From assembly GCA_033855775.1 (NCBI GenBank), contig JAWVFT010000037.1:23323-87322 (forward strand): DNA of 64,000 bases. The letters are read 5' to 3'. The notes below the pieces were generated by a model. It saw nothing but the letters and a program-made list of their open reading frames with translations, made no database searches and was not told the origin of the DNA. This document shows positions 24,238 to 33,246 of the stretch, one piece after another. A program made the translations under genes and the position numbers. Source of the DNA: DASVTR01 sp033855775. Its GTDB lineage: Bacteria; Acidobacteriota; Blastocatellia; Pyrinomonadales; Pyrinomonadaceae. The first letter of the stretch is position 1; each line of letters begins with the position of its first letter.

Positions 24238-25055
24238 AAGAGACAGTCATCACGAGCCGCGATAACGGGCTGGCGCGACGCGCTTGCGGCGTGCGCGAAG
24301 GCCGCGTCCAGGGCCAAATCTTTATCGAGGGCTTGCGCCTTTCGACGGAGGCGGCGCGAGCCGCGCTCGACATCGAGCACGTTATCTGCACGGAGCAGTT
24401 CGCGCAGGATGAGCGCGGCGCGCAACTCTTTCCGCTGCTCGGCAAGGCGCGCAACCGCGTCTCGCTCGTCAGCGAAAGCGTCTTCGCTTCCCTTTCGGAT
24501 ACGAAGTCGCCGCAAGGCATCATCATGCTCGCCGCCCGCCCGCACACGGGACGCGCCGCCCTCGAACAACCATCAACGACGAAGCCGCTTCTCGTCATCA
24601 TGCACTCGCTCAACAATCCGTCGAACGCCGGAGCCATCCTGCGCGCGGCTGAGGCGGCGGGCGCGACCGGAGCGGCGACGACCGCAGGCACGACCGACAT
24701 CTTTTCGCCCAAAGCCTTGCGCGGCGCGATGGGTTCGAGCTTTCGATTGCCGCTGTGGACGGGCGCGAGCTTCGAGGAGATTATGAATTGGTGCAGACGA
24801 CGAGGCATTCGCTCCGTCGCCTCCGACCTGCGCGCGACACGCACGCACACGGAAGTTGATTGGACTGAACCATGCGCGCTCGTCGTCGGCTCGGAGGCGA
24901 TTGGATTGTTGAGAGTCGAAGCGGCGACGATGGACGAGCAAGTCAAGATTCCCATGCGCGCTCCCGTCGAAAGCCTCAACGTCGCCGTCGCCACTTCCGT
25001 CATGCTCTACGAAGCGGCGCGGCAAAGAGACGCGGGGACCGAGGCGACGCGGTGA
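24234..25055 (+). CDS. TrmH/SpoU family RNA 2'-O-methyltransferase
   Basis: 273 residues from ATG 24234. The N-terminal substrate-binding domain (about 1-115) is followed by the SPOUT knot domain: NPSNAGAILRAAEAAGA (motif 1), LVVGSEAIGL (motif 2) and IPMRAPVESLNVAVATSVML (motif 3). It should methylate a 2'-hydroxyl in tRNA or rRNA using SAM. The target is unknown; the two-domain form resembles RlmB-type enzymes. Its last nine residues (RDAGTEATR) are encoded by the repeat at 25029-25230. Confidence 0.87.
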   Translation: MKETVITSRDNGLARRACGVREGRVQGQIFIEGLRLSTEAARAALDIEHVICTEQFAQDERGAQLFPLLGKARNRVSLVSESVFASLSDTKSPQGIIMLAARPHTGRAALEQPSTTKPLLVIMHSLNNPSNAGAILRAAEAAGATGAATTAGTTDIFSPKALRGAMGSSFRLPLWTGASFEEIMNWCRRRGIRSVASDLRATRTHTEVDWTEPCALVVGSEAIGLLRVEAATMDEQVKIPMRAPVESLNVAVATSVMLYEAARQRDAGTEATR

Positions 25056-25230
25056 CGCGGGGATAAAGCGACGACGGACCGCGAGGATTTTCGGAGACGA
25101 CGGAAGGATAATGAATGATGAAAGAAGCCGTTATCGGAGCATGGCGCGGCGTTAGCGCACGGCACGCCGCTCGACTTGCTCCGTCAGTCGCCGCGTTATC
25201 GTGTCTCCACTTCGCCTCGGTCCCCGCGTC
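25029..25230. repeat. Long-span inverted repeat, 18-bp perfect arms
   Basis: GACGCGGGGACCGAGGCG at 25029-25046 matches in inverse CGCCTCGGTCCCCGCGTC at 25213-25230. Further copies of GACGCGG and CCGAGGCG words lie around both arms. The left arm is inside the 3' end of the TrmH-type gene and provides its stop. Confidence 0.8.
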
Positions 25231-25357
25231 GCCTCGGTCTGCGCGTCGCATTTCCGCGCCTTGCCTCTTCTCTCCGGCAACATATTTCGGCTAGAATGAC
25301 GCCGCGTTCAAAAATAATCTAAAATGCCTCCCCCGCGCGGCGCGTGCATGATAATCT
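25056..25357. other. Intergenic stretch upstream of the FHA/PBP/kinase operon
   Basis: About 300 bases without a credible gene. The first 200 are filled by the inverted repeat arms and related words. The rest should hold the promoter of the operon that begins near 25358, but I see no convincing -35/-10 pair. Confidence 0.5.
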
Positions 25358-26251
25358 GTGTCGCTCTTGCTAATTGAAGCGATGCCGCTTGAGCATCGGA
25401 ATCGTCTACTTAAACTTATGAATAAGCCGCCGGACAAGAAACCTGAGAAGTCGCAAAAAGAAGCGCTGCCGGAACGCCTGCTCCGCCGTGTGCTGGAAGG
25501 TTTCGGCGAGGTCGTTGACCGCAAGCTCGGTCGGGCGACGATGAGCCAGAGCGGCCTGACGACCTCGCAGCTTCTAGAGCGCATGAAACGCTTGATTGAC
25601 GAGCGCGTGCGCGACGAAGGGCGCAAAGGCCAGTTCGCCCCGCATCTCTTAAAGCTCAAGGTCGAATGGGGAACGCACTCGGAAGCCCCGCCGGAAATCA
25701 TCAAAGAGTTGGAGCACGAAGTTCTGGCCTCGGCCATTGACCACATCAACGATTGCCGCTACCGCACGTTTGCGCCCGTCGCCATCGAAACCGAAATTGA
25801 CATCTTCACTTCGGGCGTCTCCGTTGACCCGACCTTCGGCGAGTTTGAGGAAGAGTTGAAGCAGCAGGACGAGGAACGCCGCCGCGCCGCCGAACTCGGC
25901 ACGCCGAACATTCCGAAGACCGCGCCGACCGTCCACGATGTTAAAGTCACGGCGCGCGTGACGACGGCCAACGGCCCGCGTGAACTTGGTTTGCTTTTCA
26001 AGCCGGGCGGCAGGCGTTTGAACGTTGGCCGTGGACGCGACAGCGAGGTGCATATCAATGACGGCAGCGTCTCGAAGATTCACGCCGCGCTGTTGATGAA
26101 CCGCGAGGGAACGCTGCTCGTCTCCGACACGGGCTCGACCAACGGCACTTATATTAATGGCCGCCGCCTCGCATACGGCGAAGCGCGGCAGATTGAGGAA
26201 GGCGATGTCGTCGGCTTCGGCGACGTTGAGGTTCGTTTCCAGAAACACTAA
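25358..26251 (+). CDS. FHA domain protein with FhaA-type N-terminal domain
   Basis: 297 residues from GTG 25358; ATG codons at 25382 and 25418 are alternatives, and the conserved part begins near residue 38. Residues about 38-165 resemble the DUF3662/FhaA_N domain of mycobacterial FhaA. Residues about 215-295 are a phosphothreonine-binding FHA domain: LNVGRGRDSEVHINDGSVSKIHAAL, then DTGSTNGTYINGRRL. It is expected to bind phosphorylated kinase or substrate at the membrane. It is the first gene of a six-gene plus-strand operon with PBP, RodA, phosphatase and kinase. Confidence 0.85.
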   Translation: MSLLLIEAMPLEHRNRLLKLMNKPPDKKPEKSQKEALPERLLRRVLEGFGEVVDRKLGRATMSQSGLTTSQLLERMKRLIDERVRDEGRKGQFAPHLLKLKVEWGTHSEAPPEIIKELEHEVLASAIDHINDCRYRTFAPVAIETEIDIFTSGVSVDPTFGEFEEELKQQDEERRRAAELGTPNIPKTAPTVHDVKVTARVTTANGPRELGLLFKPGGRRLNVGRGRDSEVHINDGSVSKIHAALLMNREGTLLVSDTGSTNGTYINGRRLAYGEARQIEEGDVVGFGDVEVRFQKH

Positions 26252-26259
26252 TCCCGATT

Positions 26260-28203
26260 ATGAATTTCTTATTGCTCTTCTTGCTCCAAGCCGCCGCGCC
26301 GTCTGCGGTCAGAGAGTCGCTGGAAAAGCGACCGGCTCTCCTGAGCGTCATCTACATGGGCGGGCTGGCTCTGATGGTGTTGCTGCTCTTGCTCTCGGTC
26401 TTTCGCAATCGCCGCCGCTCTGCGCTGGCGGGCGTCGCGCCCGAAGACTTGCCGGACGAAGTGCGACAGCGGCTCGGCACGACGACGACCAATCGCGGCC
26501 TCAAAGTCCTGCGCTGGCTCTTCGTCGCGTTGGCTCTGGCGGTCTTCGGCTTTCACGTCTACTGGGCCCTCTACGCGCAGGAGAGCAACGAGCGCTTTCA
26601 GGAACTAAGCTACAAAGACCTGCGCAATCGTCGTCTCTCCGAGTCAACCTTGCGCGGCTGGATTCTGGACCGTTCCGGCAATCTGGATAAAGCTCTGGCT
26701 TACTATCGTTATCAAAACAATCAAATCGTGCGCGAATATCCGCTCGACAAAGCGATGGCTCACCTGTTCGGCTCCGACCGCGGCGACCCCGGATTGGAGC
26801 GCGCGCTCTTCGGCATTCAGAGCGTCGAGGTGCCGGAGGCATGGCAGGTTTTGATGGGCGAAGACATGCAGCAGAAAGCCAATCAGGACGTGCGGCTGAC
26901 GATTGACCGCGACTTGCAGCAAGCGGCGGTTGACCAGTTGAAAGACAAGCACGGCGCGGTCGTCATCCTTAATCCGCAGACGGGAGAAGTGCTGGCGATG
27001 TACAGCAACCCGTCTTACAGTTTGAAGGAAGTGCAGGACGAAGCGACGTGGATTCGCCTAGACGCCAACGAGCGCGACAAGCCGCTCGTCAGTCGCGCCC
27101 TCGGCCAGTACTACATTCCCGGCTCGACTTTTAAGACGATGATGATGATTGCCGCGCATCGCGCAGGGATGCAGAACGAAGAGTTCGTCTGTAGCGGCGG
27201 CGGCTACGTGGCAATGCCGGGAGCGAAGCCCATCTTCGACGATGGCGGGGCGGGCGAAGTCCACGGCAAGATTGGCATCGACACGGCTTATGAAGTCTCC
27301 TGCAACCAGTACTTCGCGCAGATGGCCGTCAGGCTCGGCCCGGAGAGAATCAAAGAGGCCGCGAAGCTGGTCGGCATCGGAGCTTACGATACTCCGGCTG
27401 AGACGACGCGCGGGCGCAGGGAGCCGGAAATATGGAACGCCAGTTCCGACGCCATCAAGAAGGCTCTCGCCCCGCGCGAGGCGACGATGGTGGCCGGGCC
27501 GCTCGGCAACAAGTTTAATAAGTTCGACCTCGCGCTCGAAGGCTACGGCCAGGGCTACGCCGGGCAGATGACGCCTTTTCAAATGGCTCTGCTGGCCTCG
27601 ACCATCGCCAACATGAACGGCCAGTTGATGAAGCCGAAGATTGAGTTTGACCGCCCGCCCGAAGCCTACAATCAAGTCATCTCGCCGCAACTCGCCGCAC
27701 GCATGCGCGAGATTATGGGACTCGTCACCGGCGGGCCTTCGGGGACGGCGCGCGGCGTCTTCGGCCCGGTCAAAGCGGCTGGCATCGTCACCGGCGGCAA
27801 GACCGGAACGGCGCAAAAGGATGTGCCGGTTTACGACCCGAAGACGGGCGAGCCGAAGAAAGTCAGGAAGGTCGAGAAAGACCCGAAGGGAAATATTATC
27901 CGCGAATATGAGCAACTGGTCATCGCTCCTGAGCCGCGCATCGACGGCTGGTTTCTCTGCATCGCCCCGCTCGACAATCCGCAACTGGCGATGGCCGTGA
28001 TTATCGAAGGCGGCGGCTACGGCTCCAAGTCTGCGGCGCCCGTGGCGGCGGCCCTCGTCCTGAAAGCGAAAGAGCTTGGACTGCTCGGCGGCCCGCCCGT
28101 CAATCGCAACCAAAGCGCGCCGCCCAATAATCAGAAGCGGCAGCCGTCGCAACAGCCAAGGCCGCCCGCGGACAAGCCTAGGCCGCCCGTAGCGCAGCAG
28201 TAG
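26260..28203 (+). CDS. Class B penicillin-binding protein (PbpA/FtsI-like transpeptidase)
   Basis: 647 residues. There are two N-terminal hydrophobic segments (about 27-47 and 86-104) rather than the usual one. The RGWILDRSGNL segment begins the periplasmic part. Transpeptidase motifs: GSTFK (active Ser, about residue 289), SCN in EVSCNQYF (about 347) and KTGTA (about 513). It cross-links peptidoglycan in the periplasm, probably paired with the RodA/FtsW protein encoded next. The C-terminal 35 or so residues are Pro/Gln-rich. It starts 8 bp after the FHA gene. Confidence 0.9.
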   Translation: MNFLLLFLLQAAAPSAVRESLEKRPALLSVIYMGGLALMVLLLLLSVFRNRRRSALAGVAPEDLPDEVRQRLGTTTTNRGLKVLRWLFVALALAVFGFHVYWALYAQESNERFQELSYKDLRNRRLSESTLRGWILDRSGNLDKALAYYRYQNNQIVREYPLDKAMAHLFGSDRGDPGLERALFGIQSVEVPEAWQVLMGEDMQQKANQDVRLTIDRDLQQAAVDQLKDKHGAVVILNPQTGEVLAMYSNPSYSLKEVQDEATWIRLDANERDKPLVSRALGQYYIPGSTFKTMMMIAAHRAGMQNEEFVCSGGGYVAMPGAKPIFDDGGAGEVHGKIGIDTAYEVSCNQYFAQMAVRLGPERIKEAAKLVGIGAYDTPAETTRGRREPEIWNASSDAIKKALAPREATMVAGPLGNKFNKFDLALEGYGQGYAGQMTPFQMALLASTIANMNGQLMKPKIEFDRPPEAYNQVISPQLAARMREIMGLVTGGPSGTARGVFGPVKAAGIVTGGKTGTAQKDVPVYDPKTGEPKKVRKVEKDPKGNIIREYEQLVIAPEPRIDGWFLCIAPLDNPQLAMAVIIEGGGYGSKSAAPVAAALVLKAKELGLLGGPPVNRNQSAPPNNQKRQPSQQPRPPADKPRPPVAQQ

Positions 28204-28267
28204 TTCTGAATTTTAGTCAGCAACTTTCTCAGCCAATGCTTGTTGGAAAAAATCGGGTCACGCATTT

Positions 28268-29965
28268 ATGAAGAATCGCGCATCGTCACATCTGTTAGCG
28301 CTCCTGCTCATCATCGGTTTCGAGATTGTCGGCTACATCGCTGTCCATCGCGCGGCGTTGATACGCGGCTACGAAACCTCCTGGGTCGGCGGCGTCCGCG
28401 ACCTGCTGATGTACGTTCCCATCATCTTCCTCGTCTTCTGGCTGACGCGCGTGATGAAGTTCGCGGGCAACTGGACGCTCTACACAACGGCCATCCTGCT
28501 CTTCTCCATCGGCATGCTGGTGCAGTATCGACTGTACAGCGACCCCGAATACAACGCGCGCAACAAAGCCGTCGCCCGCGCCGAGAAGACAGAAACCCTG
28601 CGCCGCCGCTTCATCAACGAGACGTACGACGCCGAGAAGAAAAAGCTGATGGGCTTGCCGCCGACTCCGGCGCAGCCCGTAGACCTTGACAACGAGCAAG
28701 TCCGTCAAGCCTCTTACTCTCTCTACAACGCTCTGACCTCCGGCTCGACGTGGATTCCGCTCTTCTCCTTCTTCGCCTTCGCCGTCGCTTTCTACTTCTG
28801 CGCGCGCGATAGCTTCCTGCTCTTCATACAGCGCCACAGTTTCATCATCGTGCTCTTAACGCTCGTCCCTTTGACGGCGGCGGTGGCCTTTTCCAGATTC
28901 GGCAAAGCGGCGGGCAACATGACGCCATGGGAGCCATCGAAGATTCCTTTCCTTTTAGGCTTCGCCGGAATCCTGACGGCGCGCTATCGCGACCTAGCGC
29001 GCACCTACTGGGGCATCCCGCGCGCGCGCGACATTATTCCGCTCGTCGTGATGGCGATGATGCCTTTCATCCCCTTCTTCGCCCTGAAAGATTTCGGGCA
29101 GATGCTCGTCTTCAGCGGAGCCTACGCGACGCTCTATCTGGTCGCGGTGCGTCGCTGGCCGCAACTCTTACTTTTCGTCGGCTCGGTCGTGCTGGTCATC
29201 AGCGTGCTGGTCGTCGGAGCCTTGCCGCGCGACGTGCAGGAGAAGGTGCCGTTTCTGCCGACCTTAGCGCGCCCTGTGCAGGCGGCCTTGCCTGACCGCA
29301 TTCAACAACGCTTTCATCTCTGGCTCGACGGCTTTACGCCGCCCTCGCCGGAAATCTCTTGGTGGAAGAAGGACTACGACGACGCGCTTGGCAAAGACCA
29401 GCAGATGCGGGAACTGGCGCAGGAGAGTCCGGGGATGCAAAAGGTGGTCAACGTTGACGTGTGGTTTGACCGCGTGGCGTTTCAACCGGCGCAAGCCATC
29501 TTCGGCGTCTCGTCTGGAGGAAGTTCGGGGCGCGGCCTCGGCCTCGGCTTTGCTGAAGTCATCCCCGTGGCCGACTCCGACTACATCTACGCGGCCATCG
29601 GCGAAGAGATGGGATTGGCGGGCGGAGCCATTGTGATTCTCGCTCTCATCGTTTTCGTCGCGGCGGGTGTTCGCACTTCGATTGATGCGCGTGATATGTT
29701 TACCAAGCTCTGCTCCGCCGGGTTGACGGCCTTCATCGGATTTCAGGCATTGGTCAACATCGGCGGCGTGACGCGCGCTCTACCGATGACAGGCATTACG
29801 CTGCCTTTCGTCAGTCACGGGGGTTTTAGTTTAGTCACAAGCTTTGCGATGCTCGGAATGCTGTTGGCTTTTTCGCACCGGAACGCGCGCGACCTGCAAC
29901 CCGCGCCGCGCCCGCGCCGTGCGGCAAGCCCCGGCGATCCCTCAATTCCGGAGGCCGTTCAATGA
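28268..29965 (+). CDS. rodA: RodA/FtsW/SpoVE family peptidoglycan glycosyltransferase
   Basis: 565 residues with about ten membrane segments. SEDS family features: GRGLGLGFAEVIPVADSDYI in the large loop, IGEEMGLAGG, and GVTRALPMTGITLPFVSHGG near the C-terminus. SEDS proteins polymerise lipid II with a class B PBP partner, here the gene just upstream. An insert of about 75 residues with charged helix (residues about 80-155) between the second and third membrane segments, and a long loop at about 325-420, make it longer than RodA (370-400 aa). The stop overlaps the phosphatase start by 4 bp. Confidence 0.9.
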   Translation: MKNRASSHLLALLLIIGFEIVGYIAVHRAALIRGYETSWVGGVRDLLMYVPIIFLVFWLTRVMKFAGNWTLYTTAILLFSIGMLVQYRLYSDPEYNARNKAVARAEKTETLRRRFINETYDAEKKKLMGLPPTPAQPVDLDNEQVRQASYSLYNALTSGSTWIPLFSFFAFAVAFYFCARDSFLLFIQRHSFIIVLLTLVPLTAAVAFSRFGKAAGNMTPWEPSKIPFLLGFAGILTARYRDLARTYWGIPRARDIIPLVVMAMMPFIPFFALKDFGQMLVFSGAYATLYLVAVRRWPQLLLFVGSVVLVISVLVVGALPRDVQEKVPFLPTLARPVQAALPDRIQQRFHLWLDGFTPPSPEISWWKKDYDDALGKDQQMRELAQESPGMQKVVNVDVWFDRVAFQPAQAIFGVSSGGSSGRGLGLGFAEVIPVADSDYIYAAIGEEMGLAGGAIVILALIVFVAAGVRTSIDARDMFTKLCSAGLTAFIGFQALVNIGGVTRALPMTGITLPFVSHGGFSLVTSFAMLGMLLAFSHRNARDLQPAPRPRRAASPGDPSIPEAVQ

Positions 29966-31596
29966 AAGAGCAAACTACAACTACGACGCAGATTCACGCT
30001 GCCGTCATCAGCGACCGCGGCTTGAGCGAGAAACGCCCGCTCAACGAAGACTCGTATCTCTCGGACACGGCGCGGCGCATCTTTGCCGTCGCCGACGGAG
30101 TGGGCGGAGCCAACGCCGGAGAGGTCGCTTCGCAAACGGCGATGGAAGTCCTGGACGACGCCTTTCGTAATCAGGAAGCCAACGCCGACATCGAAGACTT
30201 GATGGAGTTGGCTATCCAGCGCGCCAACGCTTCGATTCACCAGATGGCGCGCGAGCATCCGAAGCTGGCGGCGATGGCGACCACTGTGGTCGCGCTCCAC
30301 TTGGACGGGCGCGTCGCCACCATCGGCCACGTCGGCGACTCGCGCCTCTATCGTCTCTCGCCCGAAGGCAAGCTGTTCCGCGACACCGCAGACCATTCGG
30401 TCGTCGAGGAAGAAGTCAGGGCCGGACGGATGACGCCCGAACAGGCCGCGCATCATCCGAGCCGCAACGTCATCAGTCGCGCCCTCGGAGCCGAAGCGAG
30501 CGTCGAAGTTGACATGAAGATTGTCGAAGTCGAAGAAGGCACGGCTTTCCTGCTCTGCTCCGACGGCATCACGCGCCACATTCCCGACAACGAAATACGC
30601 GACATACTTTTCCGCTACGGCGACCTTGAGGAAGCCTGCACGGAGATGAAGCGTCGCTGTTACGAGCGCGGCGCCGAAGACAATTTGACGGCGGTCGTCG
30701 TGCGCGTCGGCGGGCCTGCCGCGCGCCACCTTGCGGACCTTGAGAAAACGCTCGACATAGATTCATCCTCCGCGATGCACGACACGCTGCCCGGATTCGC
30801 GGTGGATTCCGGCCCACAGAGGGCGCAGCAACCGTCACAACCGTCCGCCGCCGCTTTGACGCCTGCGTCCAGAGTCGCCTTCCCTTCGACCGAAGCGTCC
30901 ACGCCCGCGCCGCCCGCCGCTCCTCCTCCTCAGGATGGAGCCGCGCCGCCGCCCGCGCCGCAACCAGGCGCAGCCGCGCCACCGCCGCCCGTCGCCGCGC
31001 GCCCAAGCCGTGGCGGGTCGTTCGGTCGCGCGCTGCTAATGATTTTGTTGATGGCCGGAGTCGGGGCCGCGGCCTTCTACGCGGGCCGCTATCAAGCCAG
31101 GCAAGAGCTAACGGCCAGCGGCAACACCAACGCCAACGCGAACACCAGCCCGACGCCGACGCCCACGCCCGTCAACACGGAAGCTGAATTTGATAAACGA
31201 CGACGCGACATTGACCGCGCCCCGGCGACGAACGTCGCTCGCATGGAACAGGAGAACGGCGCGAAGCCTTTGGAGAACGCCGACCCCGAATTTCTGTATC
31301 TGTATGGACGAGCGTTGCTGCTCTCCAATCGCCACGACGACGCCATCCACGCCTTCAAGTTGTCGCTCGAAAAATTGAAAGACAGCCCTAACCGCTCTTT
31401 AGTCGTCGAAGCAAAATTGGCGGCGGCGGTCGCCGCGTTGCGCTCCGGTAACTGGACGGCGGCGCAGACGGCCTCGAAGGATTTGGAGCAGGTCATAGAC
31501 ATGGTTAACAAACCTGCGACCCCGCCGCCCGCCAACATCAGCGGCCCCGTCGGAGCCTCCACTCCGGGCGACGCAAACGTGTCCCCGCAACAATAA
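29962..31596 (+). CDS. PP2C-family Ser/Thr protein phosphatase with membrane anchor
   Basis: 544 residues. The PP2C/PPM catalytic domain (about 10-255) shows RPLNED, VADGVGGANAGE, HVGDSRLYRL, LCSDGIT and EDNLTAVVV. A long Pro/Ala linker (280-350) leads to a single membrane helix (RALLMILLMAGVGAAAFYA, about 355-375). An external C-terminal part of about 165 residues has TPR-like helices. It resembles mycobacterial PstP in domain order and should dephosphorylate the neighbouring kinase and its substrates. ATGA overlap with rodA indicates coupling. Confidence 0.92.
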   Translation: MKEQTTTTTQIHAAVISDRGLSEKRPLNEDSYLSDTARRIFAVADGVGGANAGEVASQTAMEVLDDAFRNQEANADIEDLMELAIQRANASIHQMAREHPKLAAMATTVVALHLDGRVATIGHVGDSRLYRLSPEGKLFRDTADHSVVEEEVRAGRMTPEQAAHHPSRNVISRALGAEASVEVDMKIVEVEEGTAFLLCSDGITRHIPDNEIRDILFRYGDLEEACTEMKRRCYERGAEDNLTAVVVRVGGPAARHLADLEKTLDIDSSSAMHDTLPGFAVDSGPQRAQQPSQPSAAALTPASRVAFPSTEASTPAPPAAPPPQDGAAPPPAPQPGAAAPPPPVAARPSRGGSFGRALLMILLMAGVGAAAFYAGRYQARQELTASGNTNANANTSPTPTPTPVNTEAEFDKRRRDIDRAPATNVARMEQENGAKPLENADPEFLYLYGRALLLSNRHDDAIHAFKLSLEKLKDSPNRSLVVEAKLAAAVAALRSGNWTAAQTASKDLEQVIDMVNKPATPPPANISGPVGASTPGDANVSPQQ

Positions 31597-31637
31597 CGCT
31601 GCCACACGCATCTTAAAAACGGCGGCGGCAGGAGACG

Positions 31638-33209
31638 TTGAAAGCTTCGGAGCGGATGACGGAACTTAAATTACAGCAGTGCAGGCTCGACGGTCGTTAC
31701 GACGTGGTGGAATGCCTGGGGCGCGGCAGCTACGCGGAGATTTACGTGGCGCGCGACACGGCGGCAGCCATCGGCGAGCCGCAAACGGTCGTCATCAAAG
31801 CCCTCAATTTGTTGCTGCAAGGCGTGCCTGATGCCGAGTTGGAACGCACGCTGATTGAAAATTTTCAGAACGAAGCCGTCGCCCTCGACCGCGTTCGCCA
31901 TCCCAACATCATCAATCGCCTCGGCCACGGCACGGCGATAGACCTCGCCGGAGTCACCTTTCATTATCTGGTTCTGGAATACTTGCCCGGCGGCGACATG
32001 GGCGCGCTCTGCCGCCATCAACCGCTCGCGCTTTCTCGCGCGCTCTTTTATCTGGAGCAAGTCTGCGCCGGACTGGCCCACGCGCACGAGTGCGGCGTCA
32101 TTCACCGCGACATCAAGCCGCAGAATCTGTTGCTGACGGCTGACCGCGAGATTGTCAAAATCGCAGACTTCGGCGTCGCCAAGCTCGAAGCCAGCGAAGG
32201 CGCGATTACGCGCGTCGGAACCAACATCTACGCCGCGCCTGAACATAACCCGCTCGTGCAGACGGGCCCGCTCGACCCTTCAAGGCTCACCGAAACGCAA
32301 CAGCAGCTAACTCCGGCGGCTGATATTTTTTCGCTCGCCAAAACCACCTACACGCTGCTCGCGGGCGAAGCTCCGCGCCGTTTCTCTCATCGTGAGATTT
32401 CCGCTTTGCCCGAAGCAATCGCTGGGCAGAGTTGGGCCGCGTCGGTCCTGCGCGTCTTGCAGAAGGCCACGCAGAGCAATCCTTCGGCCCGCTATCAAAC
32501 TGTGCAGGACTTCTGGGCAGACCTCGCGGACGCCGCCCTGCCGCCGACGCAGCCGCTCAACCCGCGCCCCGACAGCGACGCTCGCCGTCGTCCCAGCGCC
32601 AGCCGCAGCGAGACTGCGACGAAGGCTCCGCCGCGCCCGACCTTTAACACCAGCCAGGCGTTCGACCTCTCGAAGCTGCAACAGAGCAGCGTCGCGCGGC
32701 CACGCATCGTCGTCTCGATGCCGCAGGCGAAGTCCGAAGGCCAGCAGCCCGCGCGGCAGAGACAAAGGGCGGAAGAGATTCTCGCGGAGTTGCCAGACGA
32801 TAACCCGAAAGAGCATCGCCGCGCCGCCGGTAGTCGCAAGGCTGCGCTGGCCGGGCGCGGCATGCGCGCTCTGGTGGCGGCGCTTATCATCATCCTCTTC
32901 GCGGGGATGCTCATCGCCACGAACTATTACGTCAGCAAGCGGCGCGCGTTAACGACTCCGCAGTCAGGCAGCGATGCGGCTTCGATGGTCGGGCGTGAAG
33001 CGACAACCACAACTGATGTAAACTTGCGGCCCGCTCCGAGCGTGAATAACGAAGCAATCGGTATAGCCGAGCAAGGCTCGCGCGTGCGCGTCCTGAGCGT
33101 CAGCAATAACTGGTATGAAGTTCAGGTTCTGGAGCACGGGCGTGTTAAGATAGAGCCGACTTCGCCGGACAGAGGTTGGATTCATAAAAGATTTTTAGAT
33201 ATAAATTAG
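31638..33209 (+). CDS. Membrane Ser/Thr protein kinase with extracytoplasmic SH3-like domain
   Basis: 523 residues from TTG 31638, or 517 from ATG 31656; both lie only three bases after a GGAG, so the start is unsettled. Kinase motifs: Gly-rich loop LGRGSYAEIY, Lys54 in VVIKAL, HRDIKPQN (156-163), DFGVAK (177-182), APEH. A disordered linker (about 290-410), one membrane helix (about 412-432) and a C-terminal bacterial SH3 domain (about 455-523, TTDVNLRPAPSVNNEAIG) follow. In PknB the external part is PASTA repeats; here an SH3 fold, often binding wall peptides, takes that place. Expected to sense cell-wall state and phosphorylate FHA partners. Confidence 0.92.
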   Translation: MKASERMTELKLQQCRLDGRYDVVECLGRGSYAEIYVARDTAAAIGEPQTVVIKALNLLLQGVPDAELERTLIENFQNEAVALDRVRHPNIINRLGHGTAIDLAGVTFHYLVLEYLPGGDMGALCRHQPLALSRALFYLEQVCAGLAHAHECGVIHRDIKPQNLLLTADREIVKIADFGVAKLEASEGAITRVGTNIYAAPEHNPLVQTGPLDPSRLTETQQQLTPAADIFSLAKTTYTLLAGEAPRRFSHREISALPEAIAGQSWAASVLRVLQKATQSNPSARYQTVQDFWADLADAALPPTQPLNPRPDSDARRRPSASRSETATKAPPRPTFNTSQAFDLSKLQQSSVARPRIVVSMPQAKSEGQQPARQRQRAEEILAELPDDNPKEHRRAAGSRKAALAGRGMRALVAALIIILFAGMLIATNYYVSKRRALTTPQSGSDAASMVGREATTTTDVNLRPAPSVNNEAIGIAEQGSRVRVLSVSNNWYEVQVLEHGRVKIEPTSPDRGWIHKRFLDIN

Positions 33210-33246
33210 ACGAGCGGCGTTTGAAGCGAGAGGAGCAATAGAAACT

